NCBI GenBank assembly: GCA_965199235.1
Contig: CBDAQU010000002.1
Coordinates: 1,922,001 to 1,986,000, forward strand
Direction: 5' to 3'
Length of the DNA stretch: 64,000 nucleotides
From: BOG-908 sp965199235
GTDB taxonomy: Bacteria; Pseudomonadota; Alphaproteobacteria; Acetobacterales; Acetobacteraceae
The position numbers and the translations under genes were made by a program. This document shows, one piece after another, positions 1 through 9,094 of the stretch. Below the pieces are notes generated by a model. The model had not been told where the DNA came from. It searched no databases and saw only the letters and a program-made list of their open reading frames with translations. Numbering within the stretch: the stretch's first letter is position 1; each line of letters opens with the position of its first letter.

Positions 1-542
1 TCGATCCCCACCGGTTGCCCCGCCGCACCGAACTGGTCGACGTGAAGGAACTCGCGTCCGCCATGCGCCCAGATCCGCTCGTGCAAGTGGCCGGCCGACC
101 CCGACAGGGCGGTGTCGCGCCGCGTGTGGGCGAGGAGCTGCGCCGGCGGGATCACGTATTCCGCCATCACGAACAGCATCGCCGCGATCGGCAGCGTCAG
201 GACCAGCACGGCGCTGACGACCTGCCGCTCGGCCACGCCCAGGCTCAGCATCGCGGTCAGCTCGGCGTTCCTGGCGAACCCCCCAAGAGCCAGCAGCGCG
301 CCCAGCAGCATGGAGATCGGCGTCACCTGCACCAGCCGGGACGGCGCGGTCAGCACCACGTAGATGAACGCGTCCCTGACGTGGTACTGCCCCTCGCCGA
401 CGGAGGCGAGCTGTTCGACGAACTCCAGCAGGCTGAACAGTCCCGCCAGCGTCACCGCGACCAGGGCAAAGGCCCGGATCGTGGTCAGCTGGACGTAACG
501 CGCAAGCAGTGCCCTGCGCGCGAGGCGCCTCAGCAGCGACAC
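1..542 (-). CDS. lptG: LPS export permease LptG (3' end outside window)
   Basis: This is the N-terminal 180 residues of a YjgP/YjgQ-family permease. LptG pairs with LptF in the inner membrane and, with the ATPase LptB, extracts lipopolysaccharide for transport to the outer membrane. The start is a GTG 25 bases past the lptF stop, preceded by a weak GGTAGG; there is no in-frame ATG. Visible are a first membrane segment at about residues 20-40, then a second hydrophobic block beginning TAPSRLVQVTPISMLLGALL, typical of the family, and a charged periplasmic stretch with HAGGREFLHVDQ-like residues just before the edge. The C-terminal half lies beyond base 1. Identification rests on the family pattern and the lptF neighbour. 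Confidence 0.85.
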   Translation of the reverse strand, partial: MSLLRRLARRALLARYVQLTTIRAFALVAVTLAGLFSLLEFVEQLASVGEGQYHVRDAFIYVVLTAPSRLVQVTPISMLLGALLALGGFARNAELTAMLSLGVAERQVVSAVLVLTLPIAAMLFVMAEYVIPPAQLLAHTRRDTALSGSAGHLHERIWAHGGREFLHVDQFGAAGQPVGI

Positions 543-567
543 GATCCTACCCGGACCCCCATGCTGA

Positions 568-1656
568 TCACGCGCGCTCCCGCCTCAGCCCGAAGTCGAG
601 GGTCGGGATGTAGAGGGCCGTCAGCACGACCAGGGTCAGGATGGCCGGCACCCACCAGATGCCTGGAAACCGGGCGATCGCGCCGTGCTGCACCCAGGTG
701 CGGGCGGAGGTGAACAGCAGGTAGTAGCCGAAATAGGCGAGTATCGCGACCGCTATCATCGAGTACCGGGTCTCCCGCGGTTTCTTGCGTGCCAGCGGGA
801 TGCCGAGCATGCCCAGCAGCAGCGTCGAAAGCGGGGTGGACAGCCGCCACTGGAACTCCGCCACGTCCTCGCTGACGCCGGATTTGGCCAGGCGCCTGTT
901 GCTGGCAGCAACCGCGCTGTAGCCCGGCGGGACGCCCTCCCGGCTGTTGGGATCGACCACCATGCCATCGGCCTGAAGCACTTGGTCCGGGTCGCCATGA
1001 CCCCTGTCCACCTCGTAGATGAAGGCGTTGTTGAGGTAGACCTGCGGGCTGCTGCCCGATGCGGCTCCAGGCAGGGTCTCCGCCGAGCGCGCGGACATGA
1101 TCTCCGTCCGGTTCGAGTGGATCAGCCGGACGAACACGTCCTCGGCCGGCGCCGCCGGGCCGGCCCGGCGGCCGACATAGATCACCCTGTCCCCGTCCTG
1201 GTCCACGTAGAAGGAGCCTGGCTGCACCGCATCCAGGTCCAGCAGCGCGGCGGCCCGGTTGGTCAGCGCGTGCAGCCGCTGGTACGCCCAGGGCCGCACG
1301 AACAGGGAAAGGCAGCCCACCACGACGGCCAAGCCGCCGGCCAGCGTCAGCACGCTGCGCATGATCGCCACCGGCCGCATCGACAGCGCGAACATCGCGG
1401 TGAACTCGGAATCGCCGTATAGGCGTGCGAAGGAGACGAGCACGGCCACGTAGAGGGAGGCGGGTATCAGCACCTCCAGCGAGATGAGCACTTTCAGCCC
1501 GGTCAGCTCGGCGATGGCGCCGGCCGGCAACAGGCCGTTGACCGCGTCCGAGAGGAAGCTGTTGAGGGTGTAGCCGGCGAACAGCGCCACCAGGATCGCC
1601 AGAACGATCACCAGAGGCCGGCTGATCTCGGCGAGCAGGTAGCGGTGGATGGTCAA
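568..1656 (-). CDS. lptF: LPS export permease LptF
   Basis: This is the partner permease of LptG in the LptB2FG complex. It has three N-terminal membrane segments, a periplasmic beta-jellyroll-like region of about 150 residues and three C-terminal membrane segments, the usual YjgP/YjgQ layout at about 362 residues. The chosen start is a TTG at 1656, preceded by AAAGG. The protein then opens TIHRYLLAEISRPL, matching the usual LptF N-terminus. The frame stays open to an upstream start at 1857, but those 67 extra residues are Arg-rich, show no family resemblance and would abut the divergent glycosyltransferase start. It is immediately followed by lptG on the same strand. Confidence 0.88.
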   Translation of the reverse strand: MTIHRYLLAEISRPLVIVLAILVALFAGYTLNSFLSDAVNGLLPAGAIAELTGLKVLISLEVLIPASLYVAVLVSFARLYGDSEFTAMFALSMRPVAIMRSVLTLAGGLAVVVGCLSLFVRPWAYQRLHALTNRAAALLDLDAVQPGSFYVDQDGDRVIYVGRRAGPAAPAEDVFVRLIHSNRTEIMSARSAETLPGAASGSSPQVYLNNAFIYEVDRGHGDPDQVLQADGMVVDPNSREGVPPGYSAVAASNRRLAKSGVSEDVAEFQWRLSTPLSTLLLGMLGIPLARKKPRETRYSMIAVAILAYFGYYLLFTSARTWVQHGAIARFPGIWWVPAILTLVVLTALYIPTLDFGLRRERA

Positions 1657-1855
1657 GCCAGGAGTGCCTTTCAGGACCCGCCAGGCGGAGCTTCGAAACG
1701 CTCTGCTCGTCCAACCGTCTGCATGCAGGCCGGCAAGGCGCGCGAGGTTGTGGGGGTTGGGTGGGTCACCCGGTGGAGCAGCATGACGAACCGGGCTGTA
1801 ACGATCTGTTGTCCGAGCGCCCCCTCTACGATCGGCCAGTCTGGACCGCAAGCGC

Positions 1856-3034
1856 ATGCCGGCGCCTGACTTCCAAGCGCCATGCGCGGCCCGCGACGTC
1901 GTCGTCTTCCGCCAGAACCTGTTCCGGGTGTCCGAGCCGTTCGTGACCCAGCAGGCACAGCAGCTTCGGCGCTACCGGCCGACCTACATGGGCAGGCTTC
2001 GCTTCGGCGCTGCGCCGGACGGCGCGCGATCGCTCTGCCTGCGCGACGACCCTGCCTGGCGCGCCCTGCCGCGCATCGCCTGGCAGGTCGCCTCGCGCAG
2101 CCCCGCCGCCTATCTCCGCCTGCTGGGCGGCCTGCGCCCGTCGCTGATCCACGCGCATTTCGGCACCGACGGCGTCTATGCGCTGCCGCTGGCGCGCCGC
2201 CTCGGCATCCCCCTGGTCACCACGTTCCACGGTTTTGACGCGACCCTGTCCACTGCGGCGCTGCTGACCTCGCCGGCCTGGGCGAACTTCGTCCTGTTCC
2301 GGCGCCGGCTGGCCGTGCAGGGAGAGCTGTTCCTGTGCGTCTCCTCGTTCATCCGCGATCGCGTGCTGGCGATGGGGTTCCCCCCTGCGCGCACCAGGCT
2401 GCACTACACAGGCATCGATGTGCGGGCCGTCCAGGTCAGGGAGCCGCGGGAGGAAACGCCCACCATCCTGCATGTCGGCCGGCTGGTGGAGATGAAAGGC
2501 ACGCGCATCTTGATCGAGGCGTTTGCCAGGCTGGCGCAGAGCCATCCTGGCGTAAGGCTCGAGATCGTCGGCGACGGCCCGCTGCGGCGGTCCCTGCAGG
2601 CGCTGGCGGCGTCAACCGGCGCGGGTGAGCGTATCGCGTTCCTTGGCGCCCTGCGCCACGCACGCGTGCTCGACCAGGTTCGCCGGGCCGCCATGCTGGT
2701 GCTGCCCAGCGTGCTCACGGCCACTGGACGCGTCGAAGGGTTGGGCATGGTGCTGCTGGAAGCAGCGGCGACGGGCGTTCCAGTCGTCGCATCCCAGATC
2801 GGCGGCATCCCCGAGGGGATGATCGGCGGGCACACCGGTCTGCTGGTGCCGCCACGCGACGCCCACGCGCTTGCGTCCGCCATCGGCCGGCTGCTGGACG
2901 ATCCAGCGGCGCGGCTCGCCATGGGCAAGGCGGGACGCGCCTTCGTGCAAGCCCGGTTCGACAGCGCACGGCAAGGTGCATTACTGGAGGGGCTATACGA
3001 CAGCGTCATGCCGCACGGGACCGATCCTTCATGA
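1856..3034 (+). CDS. GT4 family glycosyltransferase
   Basis: This is a GT-B fold glycosyltransferase of family 4, probably building a surface polysaccharide from nucleotide-sugar donors at the cytoplasmic face. The N-terminal half contains IHAHFGTDGVYALPLARRLG, the acceptor-side pattern of colanic-acid WcaL/amylovoran-type enzymes. The C-terminal half has HVGRLVEMKG, the donor-site EIVGDGPL, and an E-x7-E motif in EGLGMVLLE near residues 294-302. At 392 residues it is full length. The start is an ATG with a weak ribosome site, so it may lie slightly downstream. It overlaps the next gene by ATGA, so the two are surely co-translated. Donor sugar and linkage cannot be told from sequence. Confidence 0.88.
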   Translation: MPAPDFQAPCAARDVVVFRQNLFRVSEPFVTQQAQQLRRYRPTYMGRLRFGAAPDGARSLCLRDDPAWRALPRIAWQVASRSPAAYLRLLGGLRPSLIHAHFGTDGVYALPLARRLGIPLVTTFHGFDATLSTAALLTSPAWANFVLFRRRLAVQGELFLCVSSFIRDRVLAMGFPPARTRLHYTGIDVRAVQVREPREETPTILHVGRLVEMKGTRILIEAFARLAQSHPGVRLEIVGDGPLRRSLQALAASTGAGERIAFLGALRHARVLDQVRRAAMLVLPSVLTATGRVEGLGMVLLEAAATGVPVVASQIGGIPEGMIGGHTGLLVPPRDAHALASAIGRLLDDPAARLAMGKAGRAFVQARFDSARQGALLEGLYDSVMPHGTDPS

Positions 3035-4014
3035 GCCTTGCTGCCACATCCAACCGGTCCGGAGGCCTCGCCTCCGGCTTGCGGTTTCTCGGCCGCGTCG
3101 TCGGCTCGCGCTACAACCCGCTTCTGGCGCAAGTCGTGGTCACGCGTCGCTGCAACCTCGCCTGCGGCTACTGCTCGGAATACGACGATCACTCCGCGCC
3201 CGTTCCGCTGCCCACCCTGCTCGCCTGGGTGGATCACCTGGCATCCCTCAGAACCGCCGCGATCACCTTCACCGGCGGCGAGCCGCTGCTTCACCCCGAG
3301 CTCGACCAGGCGATCCGTGCGGCGCGCGGCCACGGCATGATCGTGACGATGATCACCAACGGGTTCCGCCTGACGCGAAGCTGGATCGAGCGGCTGAACG
3401 CCGCCGGCCTGCAGGGCATGCAGATCAGCATCGACAATCTGCGGCCCGATGCGGTGTCGATGAAGAGCCTGTCGTCGGTGGAGGGCAAGCTCGCGCTGCT
3501 GTCCAGGCACGCGCGCTTCAAGGTGAACGTCAACTCGGTGCTGGGCGTCAGCCGCGAGCGCACGCAGGACGTGATCACCGTCGCGGAGACGGCCGCGAAA
3601 TACGGCCTGCAGCATTCGGTCGGCGTGCTGCACGACGACCACGGCACGCTGGAGCCGCTCAGCGCCGGGCAGATGAGCGCCTACCGGCAGGTGACGAAGA
3701 TCTCGCCCTCGATCGTGCACGCGCTGAACTACTGGCTGTTCCAGCGCAACCTGATGCACGGCCGCCCCAACGACTGGAAATGCCGTGCCGGGGCACGCTA
3801 TCTTTACGTGGCCGAGGACGGAAAGGTGCACTGGTGCTCGCAGCAGCGCGGCTTCCCGGGCATCCCGCTGCTGCAATACAGCGGCGAGGACATTCGGCGG
3901 GAGTTCCATACCGAGAAGTCCTGCAGCCCCACATGCACGCTGAGCTGCGTGCATCAGATGAGCGCGTTCGACCGTTACAGGGGCCGGCAGACGGCACTTG
4001 TGCCGGCGGAGTAG
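3031..4014 (+). CDS. radical SAM enzyme of the polysaccharide cluster
   Basis: This 327-residue protein carries the radical SAM Cx3Cx2C motif at C41, C45 and C48 (TRRCNLACGYC), a GGEPLL motif near residue 90 and further beta/alpha barrel elements. The C-terminal part holds clustered cysteines (KCRAGARY, HWCSQQ, CSPTCTLSCVHQ) that could bind a second iron-sulfur cluster, as in SPASM/twitch proteins. The substrate is unknown. Translational coupling to the glycosyltransferase suggests action on a sugar, lipid carrier or small peptide of the same pathway, but this is inference. It ends 14 bases from the convergent flippase gene. Confidence 0.85.
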   Translation: MSLAATSNRSGGLASGLRFLGRVVGSRYNPLLAQVVVTRRCNLACGYCSEYDDHSAPVPLPTLLAWVDHLASLRTAAITFTGGEPLLHPELDQAIRAARGHGMIVTMITNGFRLTRSWIERLNAAGLQGMQISIDNLRPDAVSMKSLSSVEGKLALLSRHARFKVNVNSVLGVSRERTQDVITVAETAAKYGLQHSVGVLHDDHGTLEPLSAGQMSAYRQVTKISPSIVHALNYWLFQRNLMHGRPNDWKCRAGARYLYVAEDGKVHWCSQQRGFPGIPLLQYSGEDIRREFHTEKSCSPTCTLSCVHQMSAFDRYRGRQTALVPAE

Positions 4015-4028
4015 TCGCTCAAAAGACG

Positions 4029-5489
4029 CTACCCCGCGGCTTTGAACGAGAACAGCGCGTAGTAGGCCAGGCCTGTCAGAGCCAGGACCGCCGCAAGATG
4101 CATTTCGGGCGGCAAGCCGGTCAGCGTCTCGCCGCCCACGACCATCAGCGTCGCAGCCGCCAGCGGCGCCCGGATCGCGGACCATGCGTCGCGGGCCTCG
4201 ACGCCCCAGGAACGGCGCACGACGCCCGCGCCCCAAACGAGAAGCAAGGGAGGCCCGGCCAGCCAGACGGCCGCGACCCCGCTGATGCCCCAGCGCGGCG
4301 CGCCGAATCCCACGGCGAGGATCCCGGCTGTCAACAGCAGGAACGTAACGGCCGACAAACCCGCCGCCGCGGCAGGGCGCTTGGACACCAGCATCACCGT
4401 CGGCAACAACTGCGACAGCACGCGCAGCAGCGCCGCCGCGCAGAGCAGTTTCAGCGGCAGCGCGGCGCCCGCGTAGCTGGCGCCGCGCTCGTCGTGCAGC
4501 AGCGGCGTGACGTCGCCCGCCGCCAGGAACAGCGCGGCCAGCAGCGGCGCGATCAGCATCAGCGTCCGACGTATCGACCAGGTCAGTATCCGGGCCAGGT
4601 CGCCCCCGCTTGCGGCCGCGCGCGCGAACACCGGCAGCGCGGTCCGGTTGACCAGGGTCGCGACCGCCATCGCCGGCTCCATCGCCACGTCGAACGCCAC
4701 GCGGTACGTCGCGAGCGAGGCCGGGCCGAAGAGCCAGCCGACCAGCAGGAAGTCGATGTTCTTGAACGTCTGCTCGCCGACATTGGCTGCCGACGCGCCG
4801 GCGCCGAACCGTATCAACGGCATGATCGAGCTCGGTCGGCAGCGCAGCCGGGGAAGGAACGGCCGGGCGATCAGCGCGCCGACAAGTCCGTAGAGCCCGC
4901 TCGCGGCAAAGCCGGCAACCAGCGCCCAGGTGCCGGCGCCGAGCAGGCCGAGACCGAGCCTGGTCAGCGCTGCGGCAACCGTGGCGCACACGTTCACCGT
5001 GGCGATGCGCCGGTATTGAAGGTCGCGGTTCATCAGTGCGAGCGGGATCAGAGCCGCGCCGACCACCGGCTGCTTGACGGCGACGGCGACGAAGTAGCCC
5101 GCCATGCCGGCCCCGTAGACCGCCTCCGTCAGGGGAGACGCCAGCAGGACGAGAAGGCTGATGAGGACTGCCGCGCCAAGCACGTACCAGAACAGCGTGT
5201 CGAGCTGAACGCGGCTGACGGCGCCGGCCTGCAGCAGCGCCTCGCTGGTGCCGAGCCCGTTGAATGCCTCGACGACCATGCCGACGGAGATGACGACGGA
5301 GGCGACGCCGACTTGCTCCTTGGTCAGCAGAAACAGCATGCCCAGCACGGTCGCGAAATCGACCACGCGGGCCAGCACCATCGCCCCGCCAAGCCAGTTG
5401 AACCCCCGCCCCAAAGCCAGCAGGTGATCATCAAAGCCGCGGATCGGAAGCCTCTCGGTTCCTTTCGAGAGAGAACCGCTTGCTTCCAT
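4029..5489 (-). CDS. Wzx-like polysaccharide flippase (MVF/MATE-type)
   Basis: This is a polytopic membrane protein of 486 residues with about twelve to fourteen hydrophobic segments and few charged loops. It resembles the polysaccharide transport family that flips undecaprenyl-linked repeat units. The start chosen is the ATG at 5489 (MEASGSLSKGT), whose A is shared with the stop of the upstream glycosyltransferase. A longer frame to 5588 would overlap that gene by 100 bases. Recognisable stretches are FNWLGGAMVLARVVDF at the N-terminus and the following GLGTSEALLQ, which occur in Wzx/lipopolysaccharide biosynthesis proteins. Its place next to two glycosyltransferases supports the role. Confidence 0.85.
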   Translation of the reverse strand: MEASGSLSKGTERLPIRGFDDHLLALGRGFNWLGGAMVLARVVDFATVLGMLFLLTKEQVGVASVVISVGMVVEAFNGLGTSEALLQAGAVSRVQLDTLFWYVLGAAVLISLLVLLASPLTEAVYGAGMAGYFVAVAVKQPVVGAALIPLALMNRDLQYRRIATVNVCATVAAALTRLGLGLLGAGTWALVAGFAASGLYGLVGALIARPFLPRLRCRPSSIMPLIRFGAGASAANVGEQTFKNIDFLLVGWLFGPASLATYRVAFDVAMEPAMAVATLVNRTALPVFARAAASGGDLARILTWSIRRTLMLIAPLLAALFLAAGDVTPLLHDERGASYAGAALPLKLLCAAALLRVLSQLLPTVMLVSKRPAAAAGLSAVTFLLLTAGILAVGFGAPRWGISGVAAVWLAGPPLLLVWGAGVVRRSWGVEARDAWSAIRAPLAAATLMVVGGETLTGLPPEMHLAAVLALTGLAYYALFSFKAAG

Positions 5490-6727
5490 CAAAAGCCGGC
5501 ACCGGGCGGCAGGACCCAAGACCCACGCCGCGCCAGGTGCAGCCCCCAAAGCCAGGACTGGACCAACCAGCTTCGGCAATGGCTCCACCGCCAGCCCTCA
5601 TGGATCACCCGCTCGGCCGCCAGCCTGCTTTCCACCGCCCCCAGGATGGCTGCAGCCCGTGCGCTCCAAGTCAGGCCGACACTGTCGGCCAGGGCGGTCG
5701 CGGCAAGCCGGTCGGCAAGCGTCATGTCCCGCGTCAGGGCGAGCAGCCCGGACGCCAGCGCGTCGATGCTGTCGGCCTGGCAGAGAAAGGCGTTGTCGTC
5801 GTGGCGGAGCACTTCGCGGATGTCGGCGGTGTCGCCGGCGAGGATGGGGCGGCCGGACGCCATGTAGGAAAACAGTTTCAAGGGCAGCACGGTGGAGCCG
5901 AACACCGCCAGGGGCGCGGCGGATGGCGGGATCAGCAGCACGTCGGCCGCGAACACATAGGCGGCGAGCGCATCGGAGGCTTGCCACGGGACGAGCCGTA
6001 TGTTGGCCACACTCCGCGCTGCCGCCTCGATCGGGCCTTCGCCCGCCGAACCGACCAGGACGAACAGGACGTCCGGCAGGCGCCGCGCCGCCTCGATGGC
6101 AAGGCCAAGACCCTTCTTGTGGTTGAGCCGCCCGGTATAGACGACCGTCTTCTGACCGTCCGGAACGCCGATGGCGCGCTTGGCCGTCTCGATTGGGATG
6201 GGTTTCGCAAAGCGGGCGGGCTCGAACCCGTTGCGAATCGTGCGCAGCTTGGCGGCGGGCAGGCCGATGGCCGCGTATTTGCGCCGCGTGTAGTCCGAAT
6301 GGCAGATGTTGAGCAGGAAGCGCTCGCTCGACATCAGCACGAAGATCCAGAACTGCAGCGGCGGTATCTGGTCTGGCCAGGGGCGGTAATGGTCGAACAC
6401 CACGCGCTGGCCGAACAGGACGGCCATCCAGGCAACCCACAAATTGCGCGTGTAGACCAGGTCGGCCTGCCGGAACTCTGGCCGCAGCACCAGGGTCAGC
6501 CCGCAGCACAGATGGCGCAGGGCCGCCAGGCCGGCGGGCGCCCAGGCGCGCAGCACAGGCATCCCCGCCAGCGTCTCGATCGCCTCCCGGTCGGCGCGGC
6601 GCGTCATCGGCACGTGCAGCCAGGATTGCGAAACGAGCGGCGCTAGGGTCCGCGCCGTGGTGACGAAGACCTCGGCATCGGCCTGCGGGCTGGGCAGGCA
6701 GTTCTCGAACGCGAACAGGATTTTCAT
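5489..6727 (-). CDS. GT4 family glycosyltransferase
   Basis: This is a 412-residue GT-B glycosyltransferase. The start at 6727 gives MKILFAFENCLPSPQADAEV; the frame extends further upstream but only through Arg/Pro-rich sequence overlapping the heparinase-like gene. The C-terminal donor domain shows VVYTGRLNHKKGLGLAIEAA, FVLVGSAGEGP and LPLKLFSYMASGRPILAGD. In the last motif the usual acidic residue before YMA is Ser, a variation worth noting. It sits 5 bases after the heparinase-like gene and overlaps the flippase by one base, so the three genes form an operon. The sugar specificity is unknown. Confidence 0.87.
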   Translation of the reverse strand: MKILFAFENCLPSPQADAEVFVTTARTLAPLVSQSWLHVPMTRRADREAIETLAGMPVLRAWAPAGLAALRHLCCGLTLVLRPEFRQADLVYTRNLWVAWMAVLFGQRVVFDHYRPWPDQIPPLQFWIFVLMSSERFLLNICHSDYTRRKYAAIGLPAAKLRTIRNGFEPARFAKPIPIETAKRAIGVPDGQKTVVYTGRLNHKKGLGLAIEAARRLPDVLFVLVGSAGEGPIEAAARSVANIRLVPWQASDALAAYVFAADVLLIPPSAAPLAVFGSTVLPLKLFSYMASGRPILAGDTADIREVLRHDDNAFLCQADSIDALASGLLALTRDMTLADRLAATALADSVGLTWSARAAAILGAVESRLAAERVIHEGWRWSHCRSWLVQSWLWGLHLARRGSWVLPPGAGF

Positions 6728-6732
6728 GGCGC

Positions 6733-8319
6733 TCACCCGACCTTGGTGATCGCCCATTTGACGTGCTGCGGGCCGTCCTGGGGACTGGTCAGCACCACCT
6801 GTTCGCTGCGGCGGGGGTCGGCGCCGCCGAGGTAGATGCTTTCCTCCAGGCTGACCTTCGCCCCTTCGGCGCGCAGCCGCCAGCCGCCGCTGGGCAGGCG
6901 CAGCAGCACCGCCTCGCCGTCCTGCTGCACGCTGGCGATGACGGCCGGGTGCAGGTGGAACCGTATGGCGTAGGGCTGCGGCGTGCCTGCCTCGACCACG
7001 TCCTCGCCGCGTATGTCCTCGCCGCTTTCGGCCAGATAGAGCCGGCGGCGGTGGTTGGCGCCGAACGGGCGGCGCCAACCGTCCTGGCTCGCTTCCAGCC
7101 AGTGGGCGCCGTTGGCCTCCTGCCTCTCCACGCCGACCTTTTCGGGGCGCCTGCCCAAGCCCGTGGGCTTAAGCTCGGACGAGCTGGTATCGGCGATCAC
7201 CAGGGTGGAATGGGCGGCGGTGGCGCGCGCCGCGTCGGTCCAGGCGGCGACCCCGATGGGGGCTGCGCCGCAGTTCACGATCAGCCGCTCGCGCCCGAAC
7301 GACAGCTCGAAGCTCAGCGTGCCGGCATGGGCCATGCGGTCCAGTCCAGGGCCGGGCGGCGGGCCGGCATCGACGATCAGCACGGTGCGGCCTGCCTGAA
7401 GCCGGTGGAACCCCGCATCGGGCAGGGCGGCGGGCGCGCGTCCGGCCCGTCCGGCCTGGGTCAGCACAAGCTCGATCAGGGTCGCCGGCTCGTCGCGGGT
7501 GCCGTTGAACAGGGCCAGGCCGCCATCGCCGTGGCGCAGCGTGCGCAGCGCGAGCGAGAGGCGGTCGATGGCCGCGCCCAGCGAGGCGGGCGCGCTGGCG
7601 CCGGCCAGGTGCAGCAGGGCACGGGTCTCGATCAGGTCCTTGAGCGCCACCAGGTGGGCGGCCGGGCTGCGCTCGATATGGCCGCCGTCGGGCAGGATCT
7701 GGCGGCCGATCTCCTGGGGCAGGAAACGCAGCGCACGGTGCAGGTAGGGCGTGTTGTCGGGCAGCGCGATGGAGGCTGCGATCAGGCCGCGCAGTGCGGT
7801 CAGCGCGCGGCCGTCCTGCTCCTCGGCGGGCAGTGCCGCCGAAAGGATGCGCGCGTCGGACACCAGCCGGCGCATCAGGGTCTGGCGGAACTCGTCGTCC
7901 GCGCTGGCGGCGAAGAAATCGTAGTGGCCGAGCCAGGCGGCGATGCGGCTGCCGGCCACGTCGGGCCGCTGTGCCACCGGGTCGGCATTCCCCCCTGCGA
8001 TCCAGTCGCCCACCAGGGCACGCGCGCGCATGCGGGCGGCGTCCGTGCCGATCACCCTCAGGTCGCGCAGCCAGGTGAAGCCGTGCGCGTGGGCGCGCAT
8101 CACCGGGTGGCCGCCCGGATCGGCCCAGCCTCCGGGCTTGAGCACCCGCATCGCACCCGACAGCGCCAGTTCGCCGCGCAGCAGCCGCGCGCCGCGCGCC
8201 GGGTCGCCAGGCCAGGGATCACGCACCGGCACCGCCGGCACGTCGGGCACGCTGATACGTAGGGTTGGCAGGCGAGCCAGGCGCAGCCTGACGCCGCGCA
8301 GGCTGCGGCCGAACGTCAC
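6733..8319 (-). CDS. heparinase II/III-like protein
   Basis: This 528-residue protein has the two parts of the heparinase II/III-like family. The N-terminal alpha/alpha toroid contains HGFTWLRDLRVIG and HYDFFAASADDEFR. The C-terminal beta-sandwich contains FHRLQAGRTVLIVDAG, LSFELSFGRERLIVNCG and AAHSTLVIADTSSSEL. Family members are polysaccharide lyases acting on uronic-acid polymers, and many in exopolysaccharide operons trim or release the product. No signal peptide is evident, so either the export route is unclear or the protein is cytoplasmic. It overlaps rpe by four bases (ATGA) and is followed by the glycosyltransferase and flippase. Confidence 0.85.
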   Translation of the reverse strand: MTFGRSLRGVRLRLARLPTLRISVPDVPAVPVRDPWPGDPARGARLLRGELALSGAMRVLKPGGWADPGGHPVMRAHAHGFTWLRDLRVIGTDAARMRARALVGDWIAGGNADPVAQRPDVAGSRIAAWLGHYDFFAASADDEFRQTLMRRLVSDARILSAALPAEEQDGRALTALRGLIAASIALPDNTPYLHRALRFLPQEIGRQILPDGGHIERSPAAHLVALKDLIETRALLHLAGASAPASLGAAIDRLSLALRTLRHGDGGLALFNGTRDEPATLIELVLTQAGRAGRAPAALPDAGFHRLQAGRTVLIVDAGPPPGPGLDRMAHAGTLSFELSFGRERLIVNCGAAPIGVAAWTDAARATAAHSTLVIADTSSSELKPTGLGRRPEKVGVERQEANGAHWLEASQDGWRRPFGANHRRRLYLAESGEDIRGEDVVEAGTPQPYAIRFHLHPAVIASVQQDGEAVLLRLPSGGWRLRAEGAKVSLEESIYLGGADPRRSEQVVLTSPQDGPQHVKWAITKVG

Positions 8320-9026
8320 GTTTTGCTTACGTCAGGGGCAGGGCTGGCAGTAGAGGGTCTGGGCGCGGCACTGCCGCGAATGGCGGAAATGGCTGCCGCG
8401 TAATCCTTCGCGCCGAACACCGCGGTGCCGGCGACGAAGGTGTCCGCACCGGCGGCGATGCAGTGTGGCGCGGTCTTCGCGTCGACGCCGCCGTCGACCT
8501 CGAGCCTGATGTCGCGGCCCGACGCGTCGACCAGCCGCCGCAGCTCGGCGATCTTGGCGAGCTGGCTTTCGATGAACTTCTGGCCGCCGAAGCCAGGGTT
8601 GACCGACATCACCAGCACGATGTCGAGCAGGTCGATCACGGTCGCCGCGTGCTCCACCGGCGTTCCTGGGTTCAGCACCAGGCCGGCTTTCTTGCCCAGG
8701 CCGCGAATGGCCTGCAGCGTTCGATGCGGGTGCGGACCGGCCTCAGGGTGGAACATGATGTGGTCGGCACCCGCCTCGGCGAAGGCGGCAAGGTAGGGGT
8801 CGGCGGGCGCGATCATCAGGTGCACGTCGAACGGCATGCGGGTCAGCGGACGCAGCGCCTTGAGGATGAACGGGCCGAAGCTGATGTTCGGGACGAAATG
8901 CCCGTCCATGATGTCGAGGTGAAGCCAGTCGGCCCCGGCCGCCTCGACGGCCGCGACCTCCTCGGCCAGCCTGGAAAAATCGGCGGCCAGCAGGCTGGGT
9001 GCAACGAGGGTTGGGTGCTGCGGCAT
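8316..9026 (-). CDS. rpe: ribulose-phosphate 3-epimerase
   Basis: This enzyme interconverts ribulose 5-phosphate and xylulose 5-phosphate in the pentose phosphate pathway. It is a 236-residue TIM barrel with family signatures APSLLAADF at the N-terminus, HLDIMDGHFVPNISFG carrying the metal-binding His and catalytic Asp, VHLMI, MSVNPGFGGQ and LEVDGGVDAKTA with the second catalytic Asp. The C-terminal 15 residues are a low-complexity tail. The start ATG at 9026 fits the family. The gene is the first of the run into the polysaccharide operon, and lies some 10 kb from the other pentose phosphate genes. Confidence 0.96.
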   Translation of the reverse strand: MPQHPTLVAPSLLAADFSRLAEEVAAVEAAGADWLHLDIMDGHFVPNISFGPFILKALRPLTRMPFDVHLMIAPADPYLAAFAEAGADHIMFHPEAGPHPHRTLQAIRGLGKKAGLVLNPGTPVEHAATVIDLLDIVLVMSVNPGFGGQKFIESQLAKIAELRRLVDASGRDIRLEVDGGVDAKTAPHCIAAGADTFVAGTAVFGAKDYAAAISAIRGSAAPRPSTASPAPDVSKT

Positions 9027-9094
9027 GACGGGGTTCTAATGTGCGCCCGCGTCGCCAAGCAAGCCGGCCCGGCCGGTTGGCAGGCCGCCTTCCG

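Noticed and set aside
1657..1857. N-terminal extension of LptF to 1857
   Set aside because: Extra residues are Arg-rich and unlike LptF; the TTG at 1656 has a ribosome site and gives the correct N-terminus.
2871..5867. 998-codon plus-strand open frame across radical SAM and flippase genes
   Set aside because: It overlaps three motif-bearing genes in other frames and contains only Arg/Pro/Gln-rich sequence.
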